DNA of 64,000 bases, from the NCBI GenBank assembly GCA_030539035.1, contig JAUNSU010000004.1:21571-85570 (forward strand). Reading direction: 5' to 3'. Position numbers and translations under genes: made by a program. The DNA comes from Planctomycetia bacterium (lineage in GTDB: Bacteria > Planctomycetota > Planctomycetia > Pirellulales > Thermoguttaceae). Numbering within the stretch: position 1 is the first letter of the stretch; each line of letters starts with the position of its first letter. Below, one piece after another: positions 46,391-54,867 of the stretch. Below the pieces are notes generated by a model. It was not told where the DNA came from, ran no database searches, and saw only the letters and a list, made by a program, of their open reading frames with translations.

Positions 46391-48814
46391 ATGAACATTC
46401 TCTCCATGCTCTTGACATTAGCTCTCGTTTCGCCGGGAACGCTTACGCCCGCTTCCCTTGAGCAGTTCTATGTTGAACCGAATCAAGCGGCAGTTTTAGA
46501 GTTTTCCGGGAAACCGAAAGAAGGTTCGGAAGAGTTCAAGATCTATAATTCCGATGGAAAAATGATCGCTTCCGGCAAAGGAAATCCCAAAGACAAGGGA
46601 ATCTCGGTTCCAGTCAATCTTCCGCAGGGATACTATGAACTGGAATTTCCTTCGGAAAATTGTCGTTTTGGGATCCTTTCTTTTCCCGCCTTTAAGCCGA
46701 AACCGGATCCTTTTTTCGCGATTGACGGCGCTCTTTCCTGGTTGGTAAAGAGTCCGGAAAAGAGATCGGATCTGGTAAAAATCGCACGCCGATCGGGGAT
46801 CTCCATGATCCGTGGACGTTTGCGCTGGTCCGAGATCGAACCGAAGCAGGGAGAATTTATTTTCGACGGATCCCGATCCTATCATGCTGTTCAGGAAGCC
46901 TGTTTAAAGAACGGGGTCGAATTTCTGGAAGTGATTCATGATGCACCGGATTGGACGGGAAAGGTCGGGAAATTTCCCAAAGATCTTGTAAAAACCTCGC
47001 AATCCTGGAAAAAAATGGCGGAGGAACGGGGAGCCTGGTGGAATGCTCTGGAAGTGTGGAACGAACCGGATATCAGCTTCAGCGGTAAATTGCCCGCCGA
47101 TCAATATACACCTCTTTTAAAAACGATCCAACGGACTTACAAGGCGAATCGGGTTAAAATCAGAGTGGTAGGAGGTGTTCTTTCCGGTTTTAACAAGGAT
47201 TGGATGGAATCGGCCAAAAAGAACGGACTTGCTGATCATTGCGATGTCTTCAGTTTCCATACATACAGCCGGGCAAATGCAGTCGAAGGGATCTTCTCCC
47301 GATATCAGGGCTGGCTTGCTGATTGCGGAACACCGGGCAAAGAACTTTGGCTTACGGAGTGCGGACGTCCCTGGAAACGGGGAACTGATCGTCCTTCCGA
47401 AATCGAAGATCGCATCAGCGCGATCGATATCACAATGAAAGGGGTCGAAGCCAAGGCCTGTAAAATCGACCGCTATTTTCCGTTTGTCTACCCCTATTAT
47501 GAAGAAAGAGACAATAATTTTGGAATGCTCGGCAAGAATCTCGCTCCCCTTCGATCGTTTGCGGGCTATTCTGTCCTGATCCGATCGTTGTCGGGAAAAG
47601 GATTTATTGGAGATTTGAACAATCTTCCCCCCGGAACAGAAAAAGCGCGTGTGTTCGGAAATGCCGCAGGCGAGAAAACAATCGTTTTTTATCAATCGAA
47701 TCCAACCAAAGGGAGTCGAATCCTCCTGCCGGGCAAGCCGCTTCAAATTCTCCGGATTACAGGAGAAATGCTCACGATGGATCAGAAAAACGAAGCAGAT
47801 TTTTCGGATGGATTCCTTCTCGTCTCCTATCAGCCGCAATTTGCCCGTTTTTCTATTCGACAGAATTCCGGGGCTTATCGGATCAACGCGGAACGAACTC
47901 GCGCACAAGCCTATCCCAAAACAGCGCAAAATGGATCACCGATTGTCCTTTCTTACCTGTATGATACCGACTGGATCACTCCCTCGCCGAACGGATATCT
48001 GATCCGCAAAGACGCGAAAAAACTTCATCTGATCCTTAAAGCAACCAATATTTCCGATATGAATATCACGGCGAATTTCTCCTTTATCAAAGACGGGGTC
48101 AATGTTCCTTCAAGTGAATGGGCCGTGAAGAATCTTTACGCGAAAAGCGCCATTTCCATTCCTTTTGAAATATCGGACGTTTCTTCTCTTTCCGATTTCA
48201 AGCCGCTGGAATTTATTTTTGCCGTCCGATCCGGCGGACACGTTCTTGATGCTCTTGTTCTGAAATTTACAAAAGCGATCTCCCTTGATCATATCGCAAA
48301 GTATCCCCTTGAGGTCAAAAAAATCGATCTTTCAGATCTGAAGAACTGGAAGAAGAATCTCCCTGCCTGCGCGAAATCGGAATTTTTCAAAAAGGAAGAA
48401 CTGAAATCTCCGGCAGCATGGGGCTTTAAGGCCTCCTTTGGAGAATGCGACCGCTGGATCTATCCGATCTTTACCCTTCCCGCCGATCTGGATCTCAGTC
48501 AGCAGGACGGAATTTTGATCCGCGCAAAATGCAAGGGAAGCGAAGATACCGCAGTTCGAATCTTTTGCGTTGAAGAAGACGGCGAAAGCTTTATTTCAAA
48601 CGGCTCTCTGATCGCGCCGGACGGTCAATGGAATGATGGATCCATTTCTTTCGACAAAATGGGATTAATTGGCAAGTTCAAAAACGGAAAACTGGATCGC
48701 GGCAAGATCAAAAAAATCTATATCGGCTGCAATACAAAAGGGAAAGATCTCGATCTTCAAGTCGCCGATTTTTACTTTTACCAGAAAAAAAATGAGAAGG
48801 GAAAACAAAAGTAA
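46391..48814 (+). CDS. Secreted clan GH-A glycoside hydrolase
   Basis: The 807-residue protein has a short signal-like N-terminus (about 1-20) and a beta-sandwich-like segment (22-100). A TIM barrel follows with acid/base E225 in EVWNEPD and probable nucleophile E323 in LWLTECGRPW; this spacing fits GH39/GH5-like clan GH-A enzymes. The C-terminal 450 residues look like beta-sandwich and carbohydrate-binding-like modules. The substrate is not determined; beta-xylosidic or related linkages are plausible. GAGGAG precedes the ATG. The 3' end carries the terminator of the opposite gene. Confidence 0.75.
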   Translation: MNILSMLLTLALVSPGTLTPASLEQFYVEPNQAAVLEFSGKPKEGSEEFKIYNSDGKMIASGKGNPKDKGISVPVNLPQGYYELEFPSENCRFGILSFPAFKPKPDPFFAIDGALSWLVKSPEKRSDLVKIARRSGISMIRGRLRWSEIEPKQGEFIFDGSRSYHAVQEACLKNGVEFLEVIHDAPDWTGKVGKFPKDLVKTSQSWKKMAEERGAWWNALEVWNEPDISFSGKLPADQYTPLLKTIQRTYKANRVKIRVVGGVLSGFNKDWMESAKKNGLADHCDVFSFHTYSRANAVEGIFSRYQGWLADCGTPGKELWLTECGRPWKRGTDRPSEIEDRISAIDITMKGVEAKACKIDRYFPFVYPYYEERDNNFGMLGKNLAPLRSFAGYSVLIRSLSGKGFIGDLNNLPPGTEKARVFGNAAGEKTIVFYQSNPTKGSRILLPGKPLQILRITGEMLTMDQKNEADFSDGFLLVSYQPQFARFSIRQNSGAYRINAERTRAQAYPKTAQNGSPIVLSYLYDTDWITPSPNGYLIRKDAKKLHLILKATNISDMNITANFSFIKDGVNVPSSEWAVKNLYAKSAISIPFEISDVSSLSDFKPLEFIFAVRSGGHVLDALVLKFTKAISLDHIAKYPLEVKKIDLSDLKNWKKNLPACAKSEFFKKEELKSPAAWGFKASFGECDRWIYPIFTLPADLDLSQQDGILIRAKCKGSEDTAVRIFCVEEDGESFISNGSLIAPDGQWNDGSISFDKMGLIGKFKNGKLDRGKIKKIYIGCNTKGKDLDLQVADFYFYQKKNEKGKQK

Positions 48815-48828
48815 ACTTCTCCCTTCTC
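48785..48828 (-). terminator. Terminator of the PQQ lipoprotein gene
   Basis: Arms GAGAAGGGA (48794-48802) and TCCCTTCTC (48820-48828), then eight Ts on the minus strand (48785-48792). It lies partly inside the last codons of the opposite-strand hydrolase gene. Confidence 0.7.
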
Positions 48829-48851
48829 GAACAGGAAATCCGAACCGGACT

Positions 48852-50270
48852 CTATTTGGATTTTGGCGCGATCTTATATAAAGTATCGACCGATCGGAGA
48901 TAGATCCCGTCGGACGTGATCACCGGGGTTGCCCAGACCCCGGATCCAAGCTTGTTTTCCGCGATTCGATCCTTTTTCCGATCGGCGCGATAGATCCAGC
49001 CGGTTCCTTTGCGGCCGAAAAGATAGATCAGATCGCCGACAAGGACCGGGGAACTGTAGACCCGTTCGCCCAGCTTGTCGGTCCAGACCAGATCACCTGT
49101 TTTCGCGTCGATACAGGAAAAACTCCCTTCATCTGTTGCCGCAAAGAGTAAACCGTCTTTGAGAATCATGGAGGGGACATAAGGAGAAACGGGATCCTTT
49201 CTCTTCTTCCAAAGGATCGACGATTCATCGAGCTTGCCCTGTCCGTTGGTTTTTACGGCCATAATGATCCGATGGGGAAATCCGCTGGAGAGATAGACGG
49301 TCTGATCATCCCAGGCGGGAGAAGCAGGACAGACGCGGGAAGGTCCATCGACGAACCAGATCAGTTTCCCGGTATTCGGATCATAAGATCGGGTCTCAAA
49401 AGGACCGGTAAGAACGACCTGATCTTTTCCGGAGCTGTGAATTAAAGCGGGTGATGAAAAATTCGCTTCTTCGACCGTTCGAACGACTTTCCAAACGAGC
49501 CGGCCTGTTTTGCGATCGAAAGCGGCCAGTTGTCCAGGCGCTTCCGGATCAATGCAAAGAATCGCCAAATGCTTGTAAAGCAAGGGGGAAGTGGAATATC
49601 CATGAACGGATTTGAACGGACCAAGATCCTTTTTCCAAAGGATCTTTCCTTCCATATCGCAGCAGAAGAAATAAACTCGGCCGTCAAGTAAAAGAGGATA
49701 AAAGAGGCGCTCACCGTCGGAAGCGATCGTTGCCGACGCGTTGGAATTGTCCCGATGGATCGGCTTGGCTCCTTTTCCGCGCATCAACTCCTTTTTGATC
49801 AGAATTTTTCCTTCGGATCGGGAAAGAACAAGGATGGATACGGAATAGAGATCCGAATCTTCATCGACTTTTTCCGCGGCCGGAAGATAGATCCGATCGC
49901 CGATCAGGGTCGGGGTTCCGTATCCGAGCCCCGGCAGAGGAGTTTTCCAAACGATATTTTGATCTTCTCCCCATTTTTGCGGAGGGGAGATTCCGGGCCG
50001 GACGATATCATTTCGATCCGGTCCGCGCCACCAGGGATAATCCCTCTCTCCCGGCTCCGGAAGGGGATATTCCTCCACCGCGGCAGGAATTTCTTCCGCT
50101 GGATCCTCTTTTGCGGCCGACGCGGAAATCGGATCTTCTTTCGCCGCCGTTTTCGAATCAGGAGCGGCGGATCGTCCGGACGGCATTCCGGCGGCATTCG
50201 ACGGATCTTTTTGGCAAGCGAAGATTCCAAGGAAGAAGGGAAGCAAAAGAAAAATGAATAATTTTCTCAT
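48852..50270 (-). CDS. PQQ-type beta-propeller lipoprotein
   Basis: The 472-residue protein has a hydrophobic signal ending GIFAC, a near-lipobox (Phe at -2 is unusual). An acidic Pro/Ala-rich linker (about 20-75) precedes the propeller, which opens with YPWWRGPDRNDIV and has blades such as QLAAFDRKTGRLVWKVV, TRSYDPNTGKLIWFVDG and FSCIDAKTGDLVW. It is probably anchored in a membrane facing the periplasm. ATG 50270 has AAGGAA upstream. It is likely a paralogue of the propeller at 28557-29840. Confidence 0.85.
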   Translation of the reverse strand: MRKLFIFLLLPFFLGIFACQKDPSNAAGMPSGRSAAPDSKTAAKEDPISASAAKEDPAEEIPAAVEEYPLPEPGERDYPWWRGPDRNDIVRPGISPPQKWGEDQNIVWKTPLPGLGYGTPTLIGDRIYLPAAEKVDEDSDLYSVSILVLSRSEGKILIKKELMRGKGAKPIHRDNSNASATIASDGERLFYPLLLDGRVYFFCCDMEGKILWKKDLGPFKSVHGYSTSPLLYKHLAILCIDPEAPGQLAAFDRKTGRLVWKVVRTVEEANFSSPALIHSSGKDQVVLTGPFETRSYDPNTGKLIWFVDGPSRVCPASPAWDDQTVYLSSGFPHRIIMAVKTNGQGKLDESSILWKKRKDPVSPYVPSMILKDGLLFAATDEGSFSCIDAKTGDLVWTDKLGERVYSSPVLVGDLIYLFGRKGTGWIYRADRKKDRIAENKLGSGVWATPVITSDGIYLRSVDTLYKIAPKSK

Positions 50271-50353
50271 GAAAGATTCCTTTTTACAAAACATCGTGAA
50301 TGATCGAAATCGGGGTCAAGCAACGGGAAAACCCATTATATCAAAAAAGAATC

Positions 50354-50398
50354 AAAAAAAAAGAGTTGCCGGCGAGGAATGGATTTCACCGGCAACTC
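50354..50398 (-). terminator. Orphan minus-strand terminator
   Basis: Perfect arms GAGTTGCCGG (50363-50372) and CCGGCAACTC (50389-50398), followed on the minus strand by nine Ts (50354-50362). No annotated minus-strand gene ends here, so it may close an unrecognised transcript from 50400-50850. Confidence 0.65.
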
Positions 50399-50743
50399 AC
50401 GGAAAACCTGGAAGATCGGAGAGGAAAAAAGACCCATTTTTTCCTCCGCGGATCACTCTGTAATAGACCTGCTAAGGAGAGAGAAGCGGAAATTCAGGGA
50501 TCCGGTTCCGATTGAACGCTGAAATAAAAACGATCTTATGAATTCAAGACCGCATGGTCGAATATCCTTCCATAAATATTCCCATTTAAACATACGTTTT
50601 GGGATGATCAGGAATGGATCCCGCCCTTGCTTTTCCGTATGTCTGTTCTTCATTCAACGCAAGGGAATCATAAGGATTTCCCAAAACCGCCGCAAGAGAA
50701 GTTTTTTCAAAAAAGGAAAATATTTAAAAATTTTTTCCTTTTC

Positions 50744-50771
50744 TTGCAGGAGGAAAAAAATCTGGTAGAAT
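50744..50771 (+). promoter_or_regulatory. Promoter for moxR
   Basis: TTGCAG (50744-50749), a 16-bp spacer and TAGAAT (50766-50771), about 80 bp before ATG 50853. Confidence 0.5.
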
Positions 50772-50852
50772 ATTGGGGGTAATGCTCTGTACTTGCTTTA
50801 TCGAAATCGCAAATCAAAAGGAAAATCCTTTAACCCCCGGGATCCATGAATC

Positions 50853-51797
50853 ATGCCTGATCAACAATTTCTCAGTACCGTCCAAAAACTGGAAAACAAT
50901 ATCGCCTCGGTTGTGCTGGGTAAAAGAGACGTTATTCGATTTTGTCTTGTTGCCCTTTTTGCGGGAGAACACCTTCTTTTGGAAGACGTCCCCGGAGTTG
51001 GAAAAACATTATTGGCGCGCGCGCTTGCAAAGAGTATTTCCGGCGTATTCAAAAGAATTCAGTTTACACCGGACCTTATTCCCGCGGATATTACCGGAAG
51101 CAATATTTATAATCCGCAAAAAAAAGAATTTGATTTTGTAAAAGGTCCGATCTTCGGCAATATTCTTCTCGCCGACGAAATCAACCGAACAACGCCGCGG
51201 ACACAAAGCGCGATGCTTGAAGCGATGAGCGAACGGCAGGTCTCCTGCGACGGGATCACCACTGTTCTTCCCCCTCTTTTTATGGTGATCGCAACAGAAA
51301 ACCCGATCGAATTCGAAGGAACTTATCCTCTTCCGGAAAGCCAGCTCGACCGATTTCTCATGCGGGTCTCTGTTGGATATCCGGAACGAAATGAGGAACT
51401 GGAGATCTTAAACTCGCATCAATTTTCCTCTCCGATCGATAAACTCAAACCGGTTCTTTCCGTTGAAGATATTCTTCAGATTCAAAAAGAAGTGCGAAAA
51501 GTCTATGTCGCTTTTGATATTCAAAATTATGTATTGGATCTGATCGAAGGGACTCGAACCAGTTCGGAACTTTTCGTCGGAGTAAGTCCCCGAGGAGGAA
51601 TCGCGTTTACCCATGCGGCTCAAGCGCTCGCCTTTATTGAGAATCGGGACTTTGTCAATCCCGACGATATTAAGCGGCTGGCTGTTCCGGTCCTTGCGCA
51701 CCGTGTGATTACAAAAAGCTTTGGACAAACGAACCAAAGGGAAATCGTCGAATCCATTATCGAACGCCTTGTCAATACAACCCCAACGCCAAGATAA
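50853..51797 (+). CDS. moxR: MoxR-family AAA+ ATPase
   Basis: AAA+ chaperone-like ATPase. Walker A is DVPGVGKT (residues 45-52), Walker B ILLADEINR, sensor 1 VIATENPIEFEG, with LPESQLDRFLM and the C-terminal lid VSPRGG...FVNPDDI. The 314-residue length is normal. MoxR is usually followed by DUF58, transglutaminase or von Willebrand A genes; here it stands alone with the convergent serC behind it, so its partner lies elsewhere. No clear ribosome site precedes the ATG. Confidence 0.95.
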   Translation: MPDQQFLSTVQKLENNIASVVLGKRDVIRFCLVALFAGEHLLLEDVPGVGKTLLARALAKSISGVFKRIQFTPDLIPADITGSNIYNPQKKEFDFVKGPIFGNILLADEINRTTPRTQSAMLEAMSERQVSCDGITTVLPPLFMVIATENPIEFEGTYPLPESQLDRFLMRVSVGYPERNEELEILNSHQFSSPIDKLKPVLSVEDILQIQKEVRKVYVAFDIQNYVLDLIEGTRTSSELFVGVSPRGGIAFTHAAQALAFIENRDFVNPDDIKRLAVPVLAHRVITKSFGQTNQREIVESIIERLVNTTPTPR

Positions 51798-51826
51798 GCA
51801 TTTCAAACGGTAATACCGGGGTTCAT

Positions 51827-51870
51827 AAAAAAACCGGGACCCGGACATCAATGGTCCGTTTCCCGGTGTT
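51827..51870 (-). terminator. Terminator of serC
   Basis: Interrupted inverted repeat with stems CCGGG/CCCGG and GGAC/GTCC (51831-51870), with seven A on the plus strand (51827-51833) giving a minus-strand T-run. It lies between converging moxR and serC and may also stop moxR. Confidence 0.7.
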
Positions 51871-51921
51871 TGTTCATCATTGTCCTTTCGAAAGGAAAGG
51901 ACTTATGAATATCGAAAGCGA

Positions 51922-53022
51922 TCAGGAATTTTTGTTCTGAAAATCTTTCATGAATTCGCAAAGGGCAACAACGCCTTCCCGCGGCATCGCGTTGTAGATC
52001 GAAGCGCGGAGTCCGCCGACACTGCGGTGTCCGCCAAGGGTCATCAGACCCGCCTGAGCGGCATCCTGCTGGAATTTTTTATCGAGATCTTCGGAAGGAA
52101 GACGGAACGGAACGTTCATGATCGAACGGAATTCCTTGTCGGCATGTCCTTTGTAATATCCATTGGAACTGTCGATTACATCGTACAGAAGAGCCGCTTT
52201 TTCCTTATTGATCGCATACATCTTGTCGAGTCCGCCGATATCGTGAAGGAGCCATTCGGTCACCAGACGAAGCATATAGATCGAGAAGCAGGGGGGCGTG
52301 TTCAGCATGGATCGGGCTTCCGCCTGTTTTTTATAGCTGAACATGGAAGGAAGTTCGATCGCGGCCTTATCAAGGAGATCTTCGCGAATAATGATCATGG
52401 TAACACCGGCGGGACCAGCGTTTTTCTGGGCGCAGGCATAAAGAATTCCGTACTTATTGACATCCATGGGCCGGCAGAAGATCTCGCTGGACGCATCGGC
52501 GACGAGCGGAACATTTCCGGTTTCCGGTTCGACAGGATACTGAATTCCTTCGATGGTTTCGTTCAGTGTGATATAGCAGTAAGCCGCTTCCGGATTAAGG
52601 GCCAGCTCACTTTGGGAAGGCTTGCGCCGAAAACCGTTGCCGGAGACTTTTCCATCCCATACGATATTGACTTTACCCTGTGTTTTCGCTTCGGCGGCCG
52701 CTTTCTTGCTCCAGGTTCCGGAGACGATATAATCAGCGGACCGATCGGTTCCGGCGATCAGGTTCATCGGGATCAGACCGAATTGGGTAAGGGCTCCTCC
52801 CTGCAGGAAGAGGACTTTGTAATTATCCGGAACCGCGAGTAAAGTGCGAACATTTGTTTCCGCGGCAGTGATAATTTCATCAAACGGCTTGGAGCGATGG
52901 CTGATTTCCATTACGGATGCGCCAACGCCGGGAAGACAAAGCATTTCTTCCTGAGCTTTTTTCAAAACAGAAACCGGCATTACAGCCGGACCGGCAGAGA
53001 AATTGTATAAACGTTCCTGCAT
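51922..53022 (-). CDS. serC: Phosphoserine aminotransferase
   Basis: PLP enzyme of serine biosynthesis. The 366-residue protein has YNFSAGPAVMP, the GVGASVMEISHRSK segment, FLQGGALTQF, VADASSEIFCRPMDV, and ACAQKNAGPAGV with PLP lysine K200. Length is normal. The start is ATG 53022 with AAGGA nine bases upstream; the frame also contains a TTG one codon earlier. It lies 127 bp downstream of the porin gene on the same strand. Confidence 0.96.
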   Translation of the reverse strand: MQERLYNFSAGPAVMPVSVLKKAQEEMLCLPGVGASVMEISHRSKPFDEIITAAETNVRTLLAVPDNYKVLFLQGGALTQFGLIPMNLIAGTDRSADYIVSGTWSKKAAAEAKTQGKVNIVWDGKVSGNGFRRKPSQSELALNPEAAYCYITLNETIEGIQYPVEPETGNVPLVADASSEIFCRPMDVNKYGILYACAQKNAGPAGVTMIIIREDLLDKAAIELPSMFSYKKQAEARSMLNTPPCFSIYMLRLVTEWLLHDIGGLDKMYAINKEKAALLYDVIDSSNGYYKGHADKEFRSIMNVPFRLPSEDLDKKFQQDAAQAGLMTLGGHRSVGGLRASIYNAMPREGVVALCEFMKDFQNKNS

Positions 53023-53149
53023 CAATCTTGTCCTTATATTATTTTTCCTGTACTTACCCGCAGCGGCCGAAAACCTGCGACCGCTTTATAAGAGTCTATC
53101 ATACCACAAGGAAAAACTTGGACAAGATACCCCCGTTCCTTACTTTTGT

Positions 53150-54412
53150 TCAGAATTCCCGGTTGATCCCAAAACTTAACGCTTCCGCCGATGCGATGCT
53201 CCGAACATAATTGTCCGTATCGTAAGGCGTCCACTTCGGGTTTTTGCCCGCTATCTCGTTTTTGAACACGTGCGCATAGGCGATATTGAACTTCCAATTG
53301 TCGAAAAGCGTAAATGTTGCTCCCATATGGAGGCTGTGCTGCATCACCAGCGGACAGGGAATGTTCCAAACGACGACTTCTTCGGAAATGGGGTTCTGAT
53401 TGAAGCTGTATCCGCAGCGGACCGTAAAGCGATCGGAGATCTTTCTCTGGGCCCCAACGCAAACCGCCCAAATACTGTCCCAGCCCAATCCTTTGATACT
53501 GCCGTCGGGATTTAAACCGTAATGCTGGAAACCGGCCGTCGTTTTATAATCAAACCATCGGACATCGACACCGATAATGGTGTCCTCAAAACCATCATAG
53601 GAAACGCCCATACTGATGATTTGCGGGAAACGAAGCCGGAATAAGGCTTCATAATTTTCCCCGTCCAGATTGACATTATAGGGAAATTTTTCCGAAAATT
53701 GTTCGCTTTTATAGGAAATCCCGTAATTGAAGTGATTTTCGCCCTGGTAGTAGAGACCGATTTGATATCCGGCTCCCCAGATATATCGGGTTCCGGCCCC
53801 TTTGGCCCAATGTCCGCTGTTGTCGGCGGGTCCGAAGAAAAGAGGTTCCGCGATCAATCGGCCCATCATTACCGTCGGAGCAACTCCGAAGGAGAGCCGA
53901 TCGGTAATCTTCATCGAAAGAGTCGGAACCATCTGGAAAGCCTCGACTTTGGAGGATGTCCGGCCAACACCGTAGAGATCGTTCAAAATCGGATTGGAAT
54001 TGTCGCCGGGATAATTGATCTGGGCGCCGCCAATCGCGAAAAGTCCGAATCCGTAAGTGAAGGGGCGTTTGGGATCTTTCATTCGGAAGCCCATATACGG
54101 GGCGGGAACTGCTCCGGTATCGCTTCTGGTCGATCCTTCCATTCCGTTGAAGGAAGATTCCACCTTGGCGTTGGCGATAATGATCCCGGACCCCATCGAC
54201 ATATCGGATGTATCAAAAGCGCTTAAGGTTGCGCAATTCCAGTTGATCGCGCCGATCGTATCGGTTGGAGTGCCCGTCGCCGTTCCGCCCATCCCTTCGT
54301 TGACTGTACTCACCGCGCGAAGGGAAACTCCTTGTGCAAAAACAATATTGGTTCCAAGCAGACATAATATCAGAACGAATAATACCGATAATAAAATTTT
54401 TGCCTGTTTCAT
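53150..54412 (-). CDS. Outer-membrane FadL/OmpP1-like protein
   Basis: The 420-residue protein has a signal peptide (about 1-26), the family-type opening SLRAVSTVNEGMGGTATGTPTDT, GAINWNCATLSAF, alternating beta-strand patterns and a C-terminal Phe (SFGINREF), as expected for a 14-stranded FadL-type barrel that takes up hydrophobic compounds. Presence of such a barrel supports a diderm cell. An AGGA lies very close to the ATG. The upstream region carries an unusual TTGACA-containing inverted repeat (54488-54518). Confidence 0.82.
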   Translation of the reverse strand: MKQAKILLSVLFVLILCLLGTNIVFAQGVSLRAVSTVNEGMGGTATGTPTDTIGAINWNCATLSAFDTSDMSMGSGIIIANAKVESSFNGMEGSTRSDTGAVPAPYMGFRMKDPKRPFTYGFGLFAIGGAQINYPGDNSNPILNDLYGVGRTSSKVEAFQMVPTLSMKITDRLSFGVAPTVMMGRLIAEPLFFGPADNSGHWAKGAGTRYIWGAGYQIGLYYQGENHFNYGISYKSEQFSEKFPYNVNLDGENYEALFRLRFPQIISMGVSYDGFEDTIIGVDVRWFDYKTTAGFQHYGLNPDGSIKGLGWDSIWAVCVGAQRKISDRFTVRCGYSFNQNPISEEVVVWNIPCPLVMQHSLHMGATFTLFDNWKFNIAYAHVFKNEIAGKNPKWTPYDTDNYVRSIASAEALSFGINREF

Positions 54413-54487
54413 TTTCCTGTTCCGTTTTTTTATGCAAAATTTCCTTCAGAAAACAATTCCCTGTTCGGGATCATTATCGAACAGATG

Positions 54488-54518
54488 AAATTGACACTTT
54501 TAAGAAAAATGTCAATTT
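54488..54518. promoter_or_regulatory. Inverted repeat with TTGACA in both arms
   Basis: Perfect arms AAATTGACA (54488-54496) and TGTCAATTT (54510-54518), 76 bp upstream of the porin ATG. Each arm carries a consensus -35 sequence on its own strand but no good -10 follows, so a regulator site is the better guess. Confidence 0.4.
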
Positions 54519-54758
54519 TGTAAGAAATAGTTGAACTTTTTAGATATCGGTGAAAATACCATCGTTCTTCTGGAAATAATACAAAAATTTCGTGAACGGT
54601 ATTTTTATACTTTCTTTTGCATAAAATTTGACTTTTTTTGAGAAAAATCGTGCAATTTTACCCCCCCCTATTTTAACTTGACAACTCTCTGATTTTCGAT
54701 TATCCTATTGTTTGTGAAGGGACTTGAAAAGGATTTTTCTGAAATTCGAGTTTCTTTC

Positions 54759-54787
54759 TTGACAGATTCATTTGAATTGACTACAAT
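54759..54787 (+). promoter_or_regulatory. Promoter of the DUF1559 gene
   Basis: Perfect TTGACA (54759-54764), a 17-bp spacer and TACAAT (54782-54787), about 75 bp before ATG 54868. Confidence 0.75.
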
Positions 54788-54867
54788 ATTGGGTGTTATG
54801 TATGGTGTAGATCTATTTTTGAACACTCCGATTCAGGATAAACTTTTTAAAAAAAGGGGATGAAAAA

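Larger units (their letters stand above)
50271..50852. other. Intergenic region with orphan terminator and moxR promoter
   Basis: A 582-bp gap. It holds a strong minus-strand terminator-like hairpin (50354-50398), a second hairpin (50417-50448) with A/T-rich stem, and the moxR promoter (50744-50771). A 66-codon minus-strand frame (50453-50653) lies just before the terminator but has no family similarity I recognise. Confidence 0.5.
54413..54867. other. AT-rich divergent intergenic region
   Basis: The 455-bp gap between the porin (leftward) and DUF1559 gene (rightward). It contains an inverted repeat (54488-54518), a C8 tract (54661-54668) and the DUF1559 promoter (54759-54787). No gene was seen. 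Confidence 0.6.
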
